A stretch of 64,000 bases of DNA from Henckelia pumila (Eukaryota; Streptophyta; Magnoliopsida; Lamiales; Gesneriaceae): positions 151,667,753-151,731,752 of the forward strand of contig NC_133123.1 of the NCBI RefSeq assembly GCF_033568475.1, given 5' to 3'. The notes under the pieces were generated by a model. That model made no database searches. It was not told the DNA's origin and was given only the letters and a program-made list of their open reading frames with translations. The position numbers were made by a program, and so were the translations under genes. Below, one piece after another: positions 46,885 to 60,400 of this stretch (position 1 is the first letter of the stretch; each line of letters opens with the position of its first letter).

Positions 46885-49800
46885 TTACGCCTTGTCGTCC
46901 TTTCTCTCTTTTCCTGTATCGTCTCCAGATTCAGCCGCCTCTTCATCTTCATCGTCGGACATGTTATTTATGACTTCCGTGATTATTTCTTTAATCTCTG
47001 ATTTCCTATGCATCAAGTCTATCCCAAAGTGTTTTCCTGATGTCACTCACATTCATAATGGTTAACATCAGATCAACCAAAGATTAATATGGTCTTAAAA
47101 TTTAGTAGAAAAAAATGATGAGGATAAAGGATGTCATACCGAGTTGTTTGAGAATGTCAGATAATGTTGCCTGCATTTAATTATGTAGGAAACATGTAAC
47201 TGAGATATAAAAGATTCACCATGGCCAGCACTAGCAAAATGGAAAAGTACAACTTACGGTGTTAAAATCTACTTCCTTTAGTATACTTGTTACCACCGCA
47301 TGCATTTCTTCTTTGGTGGGTTCTTTCTTGGCATTTTTGCTACTTTCCTTTTTACCTATCACAAAGAAAGGTCGAAAAAAATTCAAAACGAGACCTTGAA
47401 ATAAATTCTTTGGAAAACTGAATCAGGCAATCCTGAAAACTCAAAATCAACCAGTATGAAGAAACATTTAACTATTTCACTCCGAAGTACCTTAAACTTT
47501 CAAGCTAAATTGCAGAATTATTTCATCATTATTTGCAACTTGGCCATGAGTGATAACTTGTTGTCTTTAAATAACCCAGGATAGGAATAGACATTGTTGA
47601 AACATAAAGAAGAACACCATGCACAAGGTATGGTTTCCTACAACTTGAGTCTGTGATGAAAGTTAAGGGTTACCTTGATCCTTTTCCACCACTTTGGTAG
47701 AAGACTTGCTTGCTTTTTTCTTGCTTGAAGATGTATCCTTTGGAGGTGTACTTGTTTCCTCACTCTGCTTATCAACTTTTCGTTTCTTAGTCACAGGTGT
47801 CCTTACTTCACTCTTGGATTCAGCTTCAGAGACAAGTTTCTTTGAACTGGAGGACTTTTTGGTAGAATTGCCAGGGGTGTCGGGCGCTTTGGCAGATCTT
47901 TGTTTACTGGCTGCTTTGGACTTTTTATCAATCCTGCTTCCAGAATCCTTTTTGGCACTTGTCTTTGAAGAACTCTTCTCGGGAACCATCTGCTTCTTGG
48001 GTTCCTCTTGATCTTCATCTTCTTCCTCTGAATTAGTTATCTCCTTGTCACTTTCTGCTCCAGAAACAGCGTCGTCGTCCTGGTCATCTTCGCTCTGTGA
48101 ATGCTCGCTTTTATCATCATCCTGTTCCTCACTTGAATACTTTTTCTTTTTCCCAGATTCAGACTCCAATTTTGGTTTCTAAACGCAGATAAGAGCAGCT
48201 GCCATTAGAAAGTGAAAGCAAATACAGGTAACTATGATGGAAGAAACATAAGACTCTACCACATGGCAAGCTCACAACAAACTCATTTCACAATCACATA
48301 CTGCATTGGTATATATACTTTTCCCACATGGGTTGCCATGATTTGAAGGTTCAAATGCAAAATTGGTCCTCGTAACTGGCTATTTAACTTGCCAATCCAG
48401 CAGCTTTGGCAGACAGATAATGGGGCCATAGCAGAAAACCGAAATGGAAAATTGCATTTGCCATTCTGAAATGTGATATAAGCCATCCACTATTAGTATA
48501 ATCAACCCCCTCCTAGTTCCCCTTCCCGGACGACATAATAGAATAAATGTAAAGCCAATACATCGAAATAGAATAAATGTGAAGTCTTAACACATCAAAA
48601 AAATACGAAAAAGAACAGGGAAAATGAAAATTTAGTGGTTTATAAGAGTTGCTTCACAAAACATTTTTTTTCAATCGACAGCCTCATGGCACTAAAGCAT
48701 TTAATGCTATATCAGACTCTTGAAACATATAGTGACCTCACATCACAATCCGAAGTCATTATTAGAGCTGTGAGTTGTGATTGTTGAACTAATGGAAAAA
48801 ACAAACAGAAAAAAGAAACCACCAACACAGCGAGAAGAGAGTTAGCGCAGGCATCCATGAGAAAAACCATATCTGTGCCGTACAAACTTACAACCTTAAA
48901 ATGCACATACTAATACTTGTTTCGAATGTAATCGGCTCGCATTGAAAACAAATACCCAGGATAGATAAAACTATCGCATAAGGATTGAATTGAAGCAAAG
49001 TGCATTGCAAATGTTTTATATAAGTCCATAATATGATCTTTTTAAATCTTTCCTCCACATTCCAATATATAATTTAGCATACTTTTCCCTGCAAACTATC
49101 ATTATTTAAGGCCTGACCTTTCTAGATTTTCCAGCAGCTATGTCAGCAGAAGTTTTGCTTGATGAGCTCTTGCTCTTTCGCTTCTTACTCTTCAGAGATT
49201 TGTGAAAAAAGAAGAAGAAATATCATATAGCTGTTCAATTGATGCATCAACAAACACAAAAACAAGTAAACTTACCTTGTCTTTTTCAGCGAGTATGATA
49301 TCTGTCGTAGCATGAGGAGATTCTAAGAATTCTAATAACTTCACAGAGAGTTCTTCCTGGAAAACACAACTGCATATGATCAAAGAACTGAACATTTATG
49401 ATTTCAAAACAAAATCAAATAACGAGATTACCTTCTTTACAGTGGCTTTGGAGACAGGAATATTCAGGACATCACAAAAATCCAACAATTTTTCTTTAAC
49501 ACATTTGTCAAGCCTATCTTTAACTTTACCCCTCTGTTTTTCCTGTTACACACCATTATAAACTTGAGTTAATTGATCATGCACACATTATTTATGACTC
49601 AGTCCAATGACACAGCACCAACCAGGGGGGGCCATACACTTATGCTGTAAACTCTGAAAACACATTCACAACTTCAAGATCCGACAAAACTTAAAAGTTA
49701 AAACAATGGATTTTTTTCTTTTTAACTACAAAGCATGACCTGCCGTTTTAAAATGTAGCCAGGTATTTCTGGAAAACTACCACATAGGCCAAATAATACT

Positions 49801-52255
49801 TCTCCGTTCCCTTCCTCTGGAATTTAGTACCCACACTTTAATATCAAGGATGTAACACCAAATAACTGAAAATGAAAGAAAAACATACCTCATTTTCAAT
49901 CCATACAAAACCAGAAAAGAGGCCTATATTTTTCTTCAAAGTTTGCACCTGTAACAAAGCAGTCAGTGATCAAACTCCACATTAATGGAAGAAATTACCT
50001 ACAAAAACCTGAACATAAGAAAGATGAAACAAAGGACAGGATGGCAGAACATAAATATTTGACATAGAAAAAGGAGACCTTCGCTTTTTTCCCAAAAAGA
50101 ATGGTGTGAAGAAGCTGCAGGTTCTCATCAGCTTTTCTCTTAGACAACTTGAAAGCCACTGAAAGATTCATAACGTAGATAACAAGATAGAGGTCCAATA
50201 ATATCACTTCATCCAATGTTATAACAGATATAAAAACGGAAACCAGCAAGGTAAAATGCATTCAGATTGCTACCTACGTGTGGTGCTGTTTCATTAGTTT
50301 GTATAAAATAATGTTTTCCATCTGCTGCTTGAATGTTACGTTTTGGTTGGTTCAGCCATTCGGGTAGTTTAAATTAGTGGGAAGAAGAGGAGACTTATCA
50401 TATAACTACATATGACTGTATACAGAACTTTGAGTTTATGCATTTAGTGAAATCAATTTTCTAGTTTTTGCCCTGTATTTTGATAAAATATTCACTGAAA
50501 AAACATTTGTCTAAAACATATCCTGGGACAGCTTTTTTATTAAAGTGGTTTCAAACTTTCAATACATTGACAAACAAGTCAAATCTTTGCTTTGCAATGA
50601 CCAATCACCAACAAGCTAGACTTCAGCCAGATCCTCGTTTAAATCCAAACTATTATCACAACACTTGTAACGGATCAAAAATTGTGAGATGAGACCAATA
50701 AAAAAATACGTCCAAACAGTAAATTGAGTTCTACATTTAAAATGGAGACCAATTTTGCAAACTTCCTAAGCATCCCCCAAGCAGACCATCACAAAACCAT
50801 CCCAAAGAAAAGAGACACGTTGATCAAATCATAATCTTGTAAAAAAAACTCAAGAAAGTCAATAGAATCATAACAAGCAGCAACCGCAATACCCAAAAAC
50901 AAATAATCTGGCAGTATGTAGATTTTCACTTTAAAACCCAAAGTAACTTTAAAGTTTAAATTCAGGTAGAAAAATAATATCATACCATTTGGGATGTCCT
51001 TGAGCTGTGTACCTTGACCCTGTTGGCATAGAGTCAATAGAGTAAGTACCAATAATAATTTTGGAACCTCCTCTCTCAAACAAATAACAAATATTAAGAT
51101 TCAAGGTTCTTCTTTAAAGTCTATTTATACTAATTTTCTATGCATTCTCCCTAATCTTTGGCAAATCTAAGAACACCATCTAAGCGTAAAGGCTAATTTG
51201 ATCAAATACTTCCCTCAAAATTTCTTGCACATAGCCTTTTGCGTACTAAGTTCAATTCAGACAGAGCTGAGTACTACACTGTCACCGTTGAAGTGTGATC
51301 TTAACTAAAAGCAAGTATTTTCCCTCTTGTTTCTCGTCCACCTCAATTTACCCTCACAAGCATAATATACACTAATCCTTGTAATTTCCGAAATCACAAT
51401 AGAGCACATCTAAAACTCAAAAATGATTCCATAGATCGATAACAACATCAAATAAAAGCTATCTGCATCATAGGCTGGGGAACCTACTCAATATATACTC
51501 TCTGCAAAGTTCAATCCACTTTCCACATTGTATTTTATCTCTCCACTCATATTATTAAAGGATCTACACAATTCACCCGCTTAAAATTGCATACTCAACA
51601 AGTATTTCCCATCTCAAGTTTTGTTTCTCCTATCAAGATACCAAATTTTCCAAGAAATAATAATAACAACAACAATGTATTCGCATGAAAATTGCAATTT
51701 ATCATAAAAGACTACGATTTTGAAAGGTACCTTCCCAATTGCCACAAGTTTGGTGGCAGAGCCTCTCACAGTTGCGTTCACCACAAATCTATCCACTGTC
51801 TTCCTTTCCCTAGTTGGCCTCTCAATTCCTGGCGTCCTCGGTGATGATAATTCCGTTTTCTCACTTTTGCTCTTACCTGTTCTCGAGCCCTTCTTCGAAC
51901 TTCCCTTCTCCGCCTTCAGTTCTTCTTTCCCTTCCCCTTTATCTTCTTCTTCCTCGCCACTCCCTTCTTGTTCACCGCCTTTTCCCTGATCTTCCTCGTT
52001 CACCTCCTCTTCCTCCGCAACATTTCCTTCACCTTCCTCCACAACCTTTCCTTCACCTTCCTCCTTTTCCACTTCCATCTCCATCCCCTTTTCATTTACC
52101 TCTTCTTCATCTCCATTCTCCTCCTTTTCTCCACCCTTTTCAGCACCTACTTCACCAGCGTCTTCCTTAACATCGGCTTTTTCTTCGACTTCAGCCGCAT
52201 CCTTCTCCTCCACGTGATTCCTGCTCTCTTCCACGGTTTCCTTCTCCGAATCCAT
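46885..52255 (-). CDS. DEK-domain chromatin-associated protein, 11 exons, 582 aa
   Basis: Plant DEK proteins bind histones and DNA and tune nucleosome occupancy and transcription. Exons on the minus strand are 51731-52255, 50986-51019, 50079-50158, 49889-49948, 49432-49542, 49276-49356, 49118-49189, 47674-48178, 47258-47355, 47140-47170 and 46885-47036. Borders are GT-AG and phases sum to 583 codons. Residues 1-145 are extremely Glu/Lys/Gly-rich. A central region follows (RPTRERKTVDRF, GTQLKDIPNVAFKLSKRK, LHTILFGKK, SGFVWIENE, KCVKEKLLDFCDVLNIP, EFLESP), typical of the SAP-like DEK core. Next comes a long Ser/Lys/Asp low-complexity segment with nuclear-localisation-like KKRK clusters. The C-terminus (about residues 495-560, KEPTKEEMHAVVTSIL...HRKSEIKEII) is the DEK_C domain, ending in an acidic tail. 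It is closest to Arabidopsis DEK3/DEK2 by eye. The exon 7 acceptor (49189) is the least certain border. Confidence 0.92.
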
Positions 52256-52329
52256 AAATCAGCAAAATTCAAACACCACCTAAAACCCTAATCACCTGTG
52301 TGTGCGCGAATGTGCCGAGAGATAAGATT

Positions 52330-53792
52330 TTAGGAGACTTAGGAGTTGGATTTTTTCAGTTGAATGAATGAGTTGTAATTGAACGAATTAGGGCAAATTA
52401 TTTTGGACCAAAAGGCGGGTACGATTGGAGCTCTTTGTGTTTTGAACATTTTGGGTGAAAAATACTCGAGGCTTTCCAAAAATAATAAAATACTGGCCAT
52501 CGAAACATACACGTGTAACACGTGGAAAAAATTAACTATAAATCCAAACATACAAATGTTACAATTGCAACTATTGATTATGAATTCAAATATTAGATAT
52601 TGTGGAGGTGATCGTTGTTCTTTTTTTTTTAATATAGCATTAAAAGTAACGTGGTAGTTTAATTTGAACGGAAAATTGAATAAGAAGCCCGGAAAGATTT
52701 AATTATATTAATAATAACTTTTCTTTCAATAAAATATACGAGATATTTATGAATTTATAAAAAAATCACAAACTTACTAAATATTACTTATTTTACATAG
52801 GAGTTTATTTTAATTAATAATATAAACATTTATATTTTATAGTTTTAATAGCATTCATAATTTTACGGTAAAGGATTTTAGTGAATGATATGAAAGTTTC
52901 TGAAATAACTTGTATAAGGATTTGATTTCGGAAAAAGGTGATTTGATCTATTGATTTTAAATATATATAATACTGAATATTTGTAAAATTCAATATCTTA
53001 CTGTATCTTACTTACTAGTTACTATGTTATCATAGTAGAAATCCTTTAATAAAATAACTTTCAATTAATTAGTGAAATTTGAGATGAAATTACGATTATA
53101 TTCTAAATTAATTATTAATAAAATCAAAATTATTAGACAAATTAGTCATTTTATATGATCTCCTCTTTTTTTTAGCCACTATAAACAATCTTATTTATCA
53201 AATGACACTCGCTATATTTGTGTTTTATTTTTAAATGATTAGATATATTTTTTTAAAAAAAAATATTTAGATTAGAAAATTATCATTCTTGAACTTTTAA
53301 ATATCTAATTTACCATGCAATTTCTAAAAATAACATAAAAATTAATTTAAAAAATTTATGCATATATATGCATCGTGTACAATGCACCCTCGTATTTAGT
53401 AAATTAGTGGTACCTCAAAAAAAATTATTAAATTAGTGGTAATAATTTTATAATCTTGTCGATCAGATAAATTCACACAATAAAAATGTACTTAAAGTCA
53501 TAAATTAAAATCTTAATTTTATTTATTGTTTAACCATATTCATACCAGAAGACCGGTCATCGTCGTTAATATGATATTCATCACTAGATATATAATATGT
53601 AATTATAAAAAAAATATGTATAACAGTGTGAGAACGATATAACTTTTTTGGAAATAAATTAAATGTGTGTGTCAATATATAATTTTCTCTCACTCTCCGT
53701 TTTGCAAAATGATAATTTTAAAAACAATTAGAATTTTAAAATTAAACTTTGATTTCAAGGGTTTTTTTTTTTTTCAAAACTTGTAAATATTA
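52330..53792. other. Spacer, no gene seen
   Basis: AT-rich sequence upstream of the DEK gene. It includes the DEK promoter on its left side. No recognised element or coding signal. Confidence 0.4.
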
Positions 53793-54255
53793 TTACGAGG
53801 AATCGTTCATTACAAGCTCTATCAGCCAATGAAGAAACTCATTATTCACCCAAATAAAAGATGAATGAGAGGAAGAAGCAATATTATGCGCTACACTATT
53901 AGCTAATCTATTCTCATGCACAAGCTCAAAAATAGTAGGTTTCTTCAAAAGTTCTTTAATCTCGGACACATAACCTCCAACGTAGCTCAAATCAGATAAA
54001 TGGACAATGATTGTTTGCACTGTCAAAAGATAATCTGAAGTTACTTGAATATCTCGTAAATCTTTTTGATAGAGAATCTTGATACCCACCTCGATAGCTT
54101 GTAGTTCTACATAAATAACCGATAAAGGTTTAGTGATCTGCTTACCAAATGCCATCAGCAATCTCCTTAGTTTAACACGAAGGACGCCACCAACACTATA
54201 AAGTATGAAATTCTTATTGATGCAAGCATCCACGTTGAGCTTTAGAGTTCAGGTC
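53793..54255 (-). pseudogene. LINE-type RNase H domain fragment
   Basis: An open frame of about 150 codons reads LNVDACINKN, GGVLR, ELQAIEVGI, VTSDYLLTVQ, NSVAHNIAS and WVNNEFLHWLI, the pattern of the RNase H (RVT_3) domain found at the C-terminus of plant LINEs and derived host proteins. The first Asp, the Glu and the second Asp are visible; the usual fourth acid is not clear. There is no start codon in context and no reverse transcriptase nearby. It ends at the stop at 53793. It is most likely a 5'-truncated LINE remnant. Confidence 0.6.
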
Positions 54256-54479
54256 TGAGCTTATGAGCCCCCAAAAAATTTATGGTAGAGCAATTTATAA
54301 GCAGTCATAATAAGTTGTTTAACAACTAATAATTATTTTAAAAAAGCTAAGGTGACACTAATTTATTTTAAAATTATATTTTTAAAATTTTATTTTTCAA
54401 AAATAGCTTTTTATATTTTCATAATTATATATCTATCATGTTCTCTGATGTTGTGATATTTTTCTAGATTTACTTGAAA

Positions 54480-55900
54480 TAATTTGTAAGATTAGGTGAA
54501 TTTTCCGTGATTAAATTGATTTTATAGTTTCTAATCAGTGTTTGCGATTTGATATAGGAAAAATGAAAGAAATTGAGCAAAATGATGAGAAATTGAGAAG
54601 AAAAATAGAAGAAAACATGAAGTATCCGCGCTTGAACCGTCAAAACTTGCGTTTGAGTGCGCAAAGTGTAAGATTTTGAAGCTGGACAGAAGTAAAAAAC
54701 AAAAACAAAAACAAAAATAAAAATAAGACAGAATTATAACGCGCTCGAGCGGTGAAATCTTGCGCTCGAGCGCGCGCGCGTGGGCGAAAAAATAAAGTCG
54801 GGACAGAAAAATAGTGCCCTAGAGCAACCACTTATTGCGCTCGAGCGTGTCCGCGACAAGGAAAATTTGTTTTTAAAAGGAAGGAAAGCTTGGGAGGACT
54901 CTAGGTCTTTATTTATAGATAAAAACACACGAAATCATCAGTTTTGGAGGGCAGATAACGTGTGGAACACATTTTGGCGGCTAGATTTTCCTTTTTTGTT
55001 CTTAGATTATTTTTGTTCTTCAATTTTTCTTGTTAGTTTTTAATGGCTCTGTGTGGCTAGGTTTAAATAATTGAATGAGGAAGACGAATCCTTGAAATTT
55101 TATTTTTCTTGTGAGATTTTGGTACTTTTATTGTTTGATTTTGGTTTGAATATCAAGAGTTGTTTGAATTTGATAATCATGATTGTGTGTTTGATTATTG
55201 ACTTGACCACCTAGTAATTTTCTCATACAATCTAAAGCTAAATTAGATATCGAATCCGTAATTGTTTGATCCCTCTAATTTGTGAAGCAACTACGATTGA
55301 TAATTTATGCTATTGAATTTATTAATTCGTATGAACATCTCTTGACTAGATTAAATACTACCGCTTGTATTTGTGTTGTTTAGCTTCATCAATCTCACCA
55401 GTTTGAATGCTACCTTGAGCTTAAACCTTAATCGCTCGTATTTTGGTTGATTCATTGGTAATAGTTAATATTAAACCGTTTGCTTTTATTTAACTTAAAA
55501 TTAAGGTGAGATAGAAATTAATATTTCAATAGAGAATATTAAAATGTGAATTGATTATTTTTTGAGAACGATGATCGAGTGAATAAACTTCAATGGCGTA
55601 ATCGACCGATATTAATGCTTGTTTAATTGATTGTTAGTAAACTTAATTTTAATCTTGCACGATAGTTAGGTGAATTTTAGAATTAGTCTTTATTTATTTT
55701 CTAAATTATTAGAATTTAATCTGAAAAACAAAAATTTCCTTCTATTTATTTTTCATATTTTTAATTCATAGCACAATAAATTTCAATCCTACTCGTGGGA
55801 AAGATCCATATTCTCATTACTACATATTTATTTATTTGATTTGATTGGTTAATTTGGGCGTGACACGACTAAGTGCTACCATCCTACACCAATTAAATAT
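54480..55900 (+). mobile_element. LTR-retrotransposon-derived fragment (fossil), family uncertain
   Basis: Non-coding sequence with repeated GCGCTCGAGCG words (54740-54850). A long tail then resembles the leader and LTR style of plant Ty3/gypsy elements, including 'ctactcgtgggaaagatc' near 55790. No paired terminal repeat or protein domain was found within the window, so it is an isolated piece. Low confidence. Confidence 0.3.
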
Positions 55901-56505
55901 CAACATTATTTAAAAGACAACTTTTCAATGTACACTTTGCTCTTTTAGAGTGAAATGAAAATTGTTATTGGCTATCAAAAAAAGAATATCAATTTTTTGA
56001 AATCAAAATATAAAACATTTTTATTTTTTATAATATATATTTAAAATTTATGATACAAGTTTTAAAAAATTATCTTTAAAAAAAATTAATAGTATTATAT
56101 TATTTTCAAATTTTTTATAATAAAAAGATGTTATAATGACAAACGCATAACATCTTCAATTTTTTTGAAATACATTCATCAAAACACTTTAACAACTTAT
56201 TTTTAAAATAATAAGTTTTGAAAATCCTAAACTAGCTTATAAATTCCAAAGCTTATAAGCTATTTTGTAGATAAAGCTTAGCCAAACACTTTTTTATTTA
56301 TAATTTTTTTTACGAAAGATTATCAACACAACCCGGTTTTTTTTTTAAAAAAAATTGTGAATTGGCTTATACCTGATGTATCCATAATTTTCTGATCGAA
56401 TAATACAAAGAGACGGTGTGAGACGGCGGATGGTATCAAATGTCAATCCATATTTGTAATGAAAATTAACCTTTGATATAAATATAATATTTTTTTATAA
56501 AATAA

Positions 56506-57043
56506 GAGGGTGTTTGACTAAGCTTATTAAAAAAGCTTATAAGCTCCTAGAATTTGAAAGTTGTTTTATGAACTTATAAGCTGTTAGAACTTATTTTAAA
56601 AATAAGCTGTTAAAGTGTTTGGATAAACTTATTTTAAATAACTTAAAGATGTTGATGTGTTTGGTATTATAAGATCTTTTTATCGTCGAAATTACCAAAA
56701 AAGTATAATTATATGAAAATAATGTTTCGAGTTATACATATATGAAAATAGTTTTAGAATAAACATATATTAAAAACTAATATTTTTATAATATTTTATT
56801 TTAGAAAAATTTATATGATTTGGAATATTTTTTTAAAATTAATATTTAATATTTAATGGGTGGAGGATATGATGAAGATTTATTAAAATATATAAGGATA
56901 TTTTAGAGAAATAGAATGCTAAAATAAGATCTTTTAGAAAAAAGTGCATCCCTTACTTTTTTAAAAACAAATAAGCTGTCAAACAACTTATTTTGACAGC
57001 TTATAAGCTGTTTTAGAGCTTTTAAGTTCTGCCAAACACCCTC
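56506..57043. mobile_element. hAT-like MITE, 538 bp
   Basis: The ends are GAGGGTGTTTGACTAAGCTT and, inverted, GAGGGTGTTTGGCAGAACTT. Subterminal AGCTTATAAGCT words occur on both sides. The flanks TAAAATAA (56498-56505) and TAATCTAA (57044-57051) agree at 6 of 8 positions, as a decayed 8-bp duplication. A partial relative with 'agcttagccaaacact' lies at about 56200-56290. Confidence 0.6.
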
Positions 57044-57051
57044 TAATCTAA

Positions 57052-57427
57052 TAAGATATATGTCTTATAAACTTGACTTGCAAAAAAAAACATTCACAAT
57101 TTTTATTATGTAAATAAATAAATATAAAAGTTTTTTTTTCGATTTGAAATATAAAATAAAAGTTTTTAAAAAGAGACTACGATACCGTTTGATTTTAAAA
57201 GTCAAGTCAAAAAAGTATTTTTTTTAAAAAAAAGGCTTTTCAATTAACAAGATATTTGGTTGATCAAAAAATTACTTAAATAAACACTTTTTAAAATTAA
57301 AAGTATAGCTTTTTTAAACCAAAAAATTATAGCTTTTAAAATACTTATTTTAAAACATATCTCCGCAACTCAAATAAACCCCCGACGAGACAAAAATAAA
57401 CGTAATTCTTAACTGGATTCAACCTCA
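57052..57427 (+). other. SWI3A upstream region
   Basis: AT-rich spacer between the hAT-like element and the SWI3A ATG, presumably holding its promoter. No distinct TATA box was singled out. Confidence 0.4.
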
Positions 57428-60400
57428 ATGGCCACCATGGAAAGAAGCTCGCAGGAGCTGGAGCTCTACACCATTCCAAGCCATTCCAGTAAGCCCCCGA
57501 TCATTGTTAATAATTTGATATTTGTACTTTAATCTTTTGGCCCTAACCCTGATTTTGTTTTTGTTTTTTTGGAATTTTTTTGGGTGATTTGAAGGCTGGT
57601 TTTCTTGGATAAACATTCACGAAGTGGAGAGATTTTCGCTGAGGGAATTTTTCGACGCGAGCTCGATCACCAGGTCACCCAGGATCTACAAAGAGTACAG
57701 GGATTTCATCATCTCAAAATACAGAGAGGACCCTTCAAGAAAACTGTCGTTCACCGAGGTGAGGAAGTCACTGGTCGGTGACGTTAGCGTCCTGCACAAA
57801 GTTTTCACCTTTTTGGAGAAATGGGGTCTCATTAATTTCAACGTTGATGACGATAATGAGAGGGAGAATTTCGGTGGGAGTGGTAAGACGGCGCCGTTTG
57901 GGGGAGAGGAGGAGGAGGAGGGTTGGAAGGGTAGGATGAAGGTGGAGGAAGGAGCCCCGTATGGGGTGAGAGTTGTGGCGGCTCCTAATTCTGTGAAACC
58001 TGTGGTGCCTCTGCCGCCACTGCCCCCGCCTGTGGTGGTGGATGGTGGTGGTTTTGTTGGGTACGTGGGGGATAATGGGTTTAAGTGGCCGCCATTGGCT
58101 TCGTATTCGGATGTTTACGGGGAATTGATGCAGCAGGAGAAGAAGAAACGCTTGGTTTGTGGGAGCTGTGAAGAGACTTGTGATTCTTCCCGCTATGAGT
58201 GCACAAAGGTAGTATAAACAGTTACCTATTGATGCTTATGTGTTATACTGTTGATGTTTTTATTTCATAAACGATGTTGGTTTCTAGTTTTCATCGTCGA
58301 AAGTTGTCAAAATTGAAGCAAATATCGCAACATGAACTCTATGGGCTGCAAAAGATAATCTTTTTATTGATCATATGTTTCTATTGCTTTTTTTGTTTTT
58401 GTTTTTGTTTTTGTTTTTGTTTTTGTTTTTGTTTTTGTTAATTCAATAAAACTGGTGTCTATGCCATTAATGTTTCCATACATCAGGAAGGAGGCTTAAT
58501 TCTTTGTGAAAAGTGTTTCAAAAGTGGTAATTATGGGAAAGACATGTCTGCGGACGATTTCAAGCTAAATGACAGTGCAAATCAGGCATCCGCCTGGACT
58601 GAAGCAGAAACTTTACTTCTTTTAGAATCCATGGTTAAGCATGGAGATGATTGGGATCTTGTTGCTAAGAATGTTGGAGTGAAAAGCAAACTGGATTGTA
58701 TATCAAAGCTTATACAGCTGCCCTTCGGCAGTCTTATGGTGGGAGCTCCTGATAAAAAGAATAAATTTTTGGACATCTTGAATGAGGATAGTCATTCTAA
58801 ACAAGCAGGATTAGCTTCCGAGGAATTGCAAGAATCTGTGAAACCAGATAATTTGAGCCATGAGCTCAAGGATGATGATAGTCAGAATGGAGACACTGAC
58901 AATGATGGTCCAGCTCCGAAAAGATTGCGGACAGAACAATCTTCAGATTATGGCAGTCCTTTGATGAAACAGGTCATCGTAGTCTATTTGCTTCTTATAT
59001 TTCTGCTTCATTCATCTTTTGAATTCTTCGCTTCGTTTTTACTTTTTAGTATTAGCATTTTATTTTTAGCAATTTCCAAACAGACAATGCAGGACAGGAA
59101 ATTTTAATGCAGACTTTTATTGATTGTCCGTTGTTGTATTTCATTTTTTTGAAGTATTTTAATTGTTGTAAATAAATTCTGTCTGGATCTTTATTTCACA
59201 TTTTCTTGTTGGTATTTATTGCACCAAGAAAATATTTCCGGTGCAATAGTGTTAGTGTTTCAACGACGTCATGCAAATTGATGTTCTTGTGGAAATCTGA
59301 TATTGAAAATGAATTAAAGAAGATATTTTTCCTTGATAATTTCTAGGGAAAATTGCTTTTTCAGTTCGTTACCTTTGCCCTCTTGCTATTTTAATCAGCT
59401 ATATAGTTAAATTGCTGTCCTAGTTCTGTGTATAATTATCTGGCAATTTTGGCCAGAAAAATCCTGCTGACCGGATTTTAATGATTTGGGATCGGAACAT
59501 GCATATGTGACATAAAAATTGGGGATTTTTCAAGCAACCATTCAAAGGGATTCAAGAGCATCCTCTTCCCCCACCCCCCCTTCTTCAACATTTCTCAGCC
59601 CCAATATTTATGCCACATAGGCAAGCTCCGAAGTAAACTCATCAAAATCCGACGAGTAGGGGTTTTTCTGGCTAAAATCGGACTGAAATTGCAAAATAAA
59701 AATAAAAATAAAAATATGGGACTCAGACTGCAATTTGACTATATAGGGGAATAAAATCACAAGAGAACAAACATAACGGACTGAAAAACAATTTTCCCTA
59801 ATTATAAAAACGTGACACGTTGATGATGCAAATGGAGTCTTTAGTCTGCACAGATTTGGTAGTATGTCATTTAAGCTTATTTTCAGCTATCAATTGGTTG
59901 ACATTATTGCACTCCTCAATTTTGACACATACTCTTATCAGGTAGCTCGTATTTCGACCGTGGTGGGCCCACACATCACGGCTACTGCGTCCGAGGCTGC
60001 AGTTACAGCCCTTTGTTATGAAAACCAGTGTTCAAGAGGAATATTTGAAGATTACGGCGGTTTTGTTCACTCAGAAACATCTCCGCGAACTACCAAAGAA
60101 AAGAGGTATGTGTGCTAGTTAACGAAATATTACCCCCTCAAAAGTATTAATATGCTTAAGTTGGTCAAATGATTATCTCCCACTCTCACAGAGCATCTGA
60201 GGTTGATCATTCAGTTGAAAGTGGAAGGAACAATCAATCAGGTACAAGTTCATGTTTTTAGAAAAAAATTGCATCTACTCTAAACATTTGTTTTAGGTTA
60301 AAAACTCTCGGAAGTTATAAATACATTACATTTTTAGTTGCCACCTTTCCTAACAAACCAAGACATACTGAATCATTGCATGTACATGGGGGTTGCGGTT

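Noticed and set aside
51720-52291. Plus-strand Pro/Leu/Phe/Ser-rich frames
   Set aside because: They are complements of the GAG/GAA-rich DEK exon 1; composition alone explains them.
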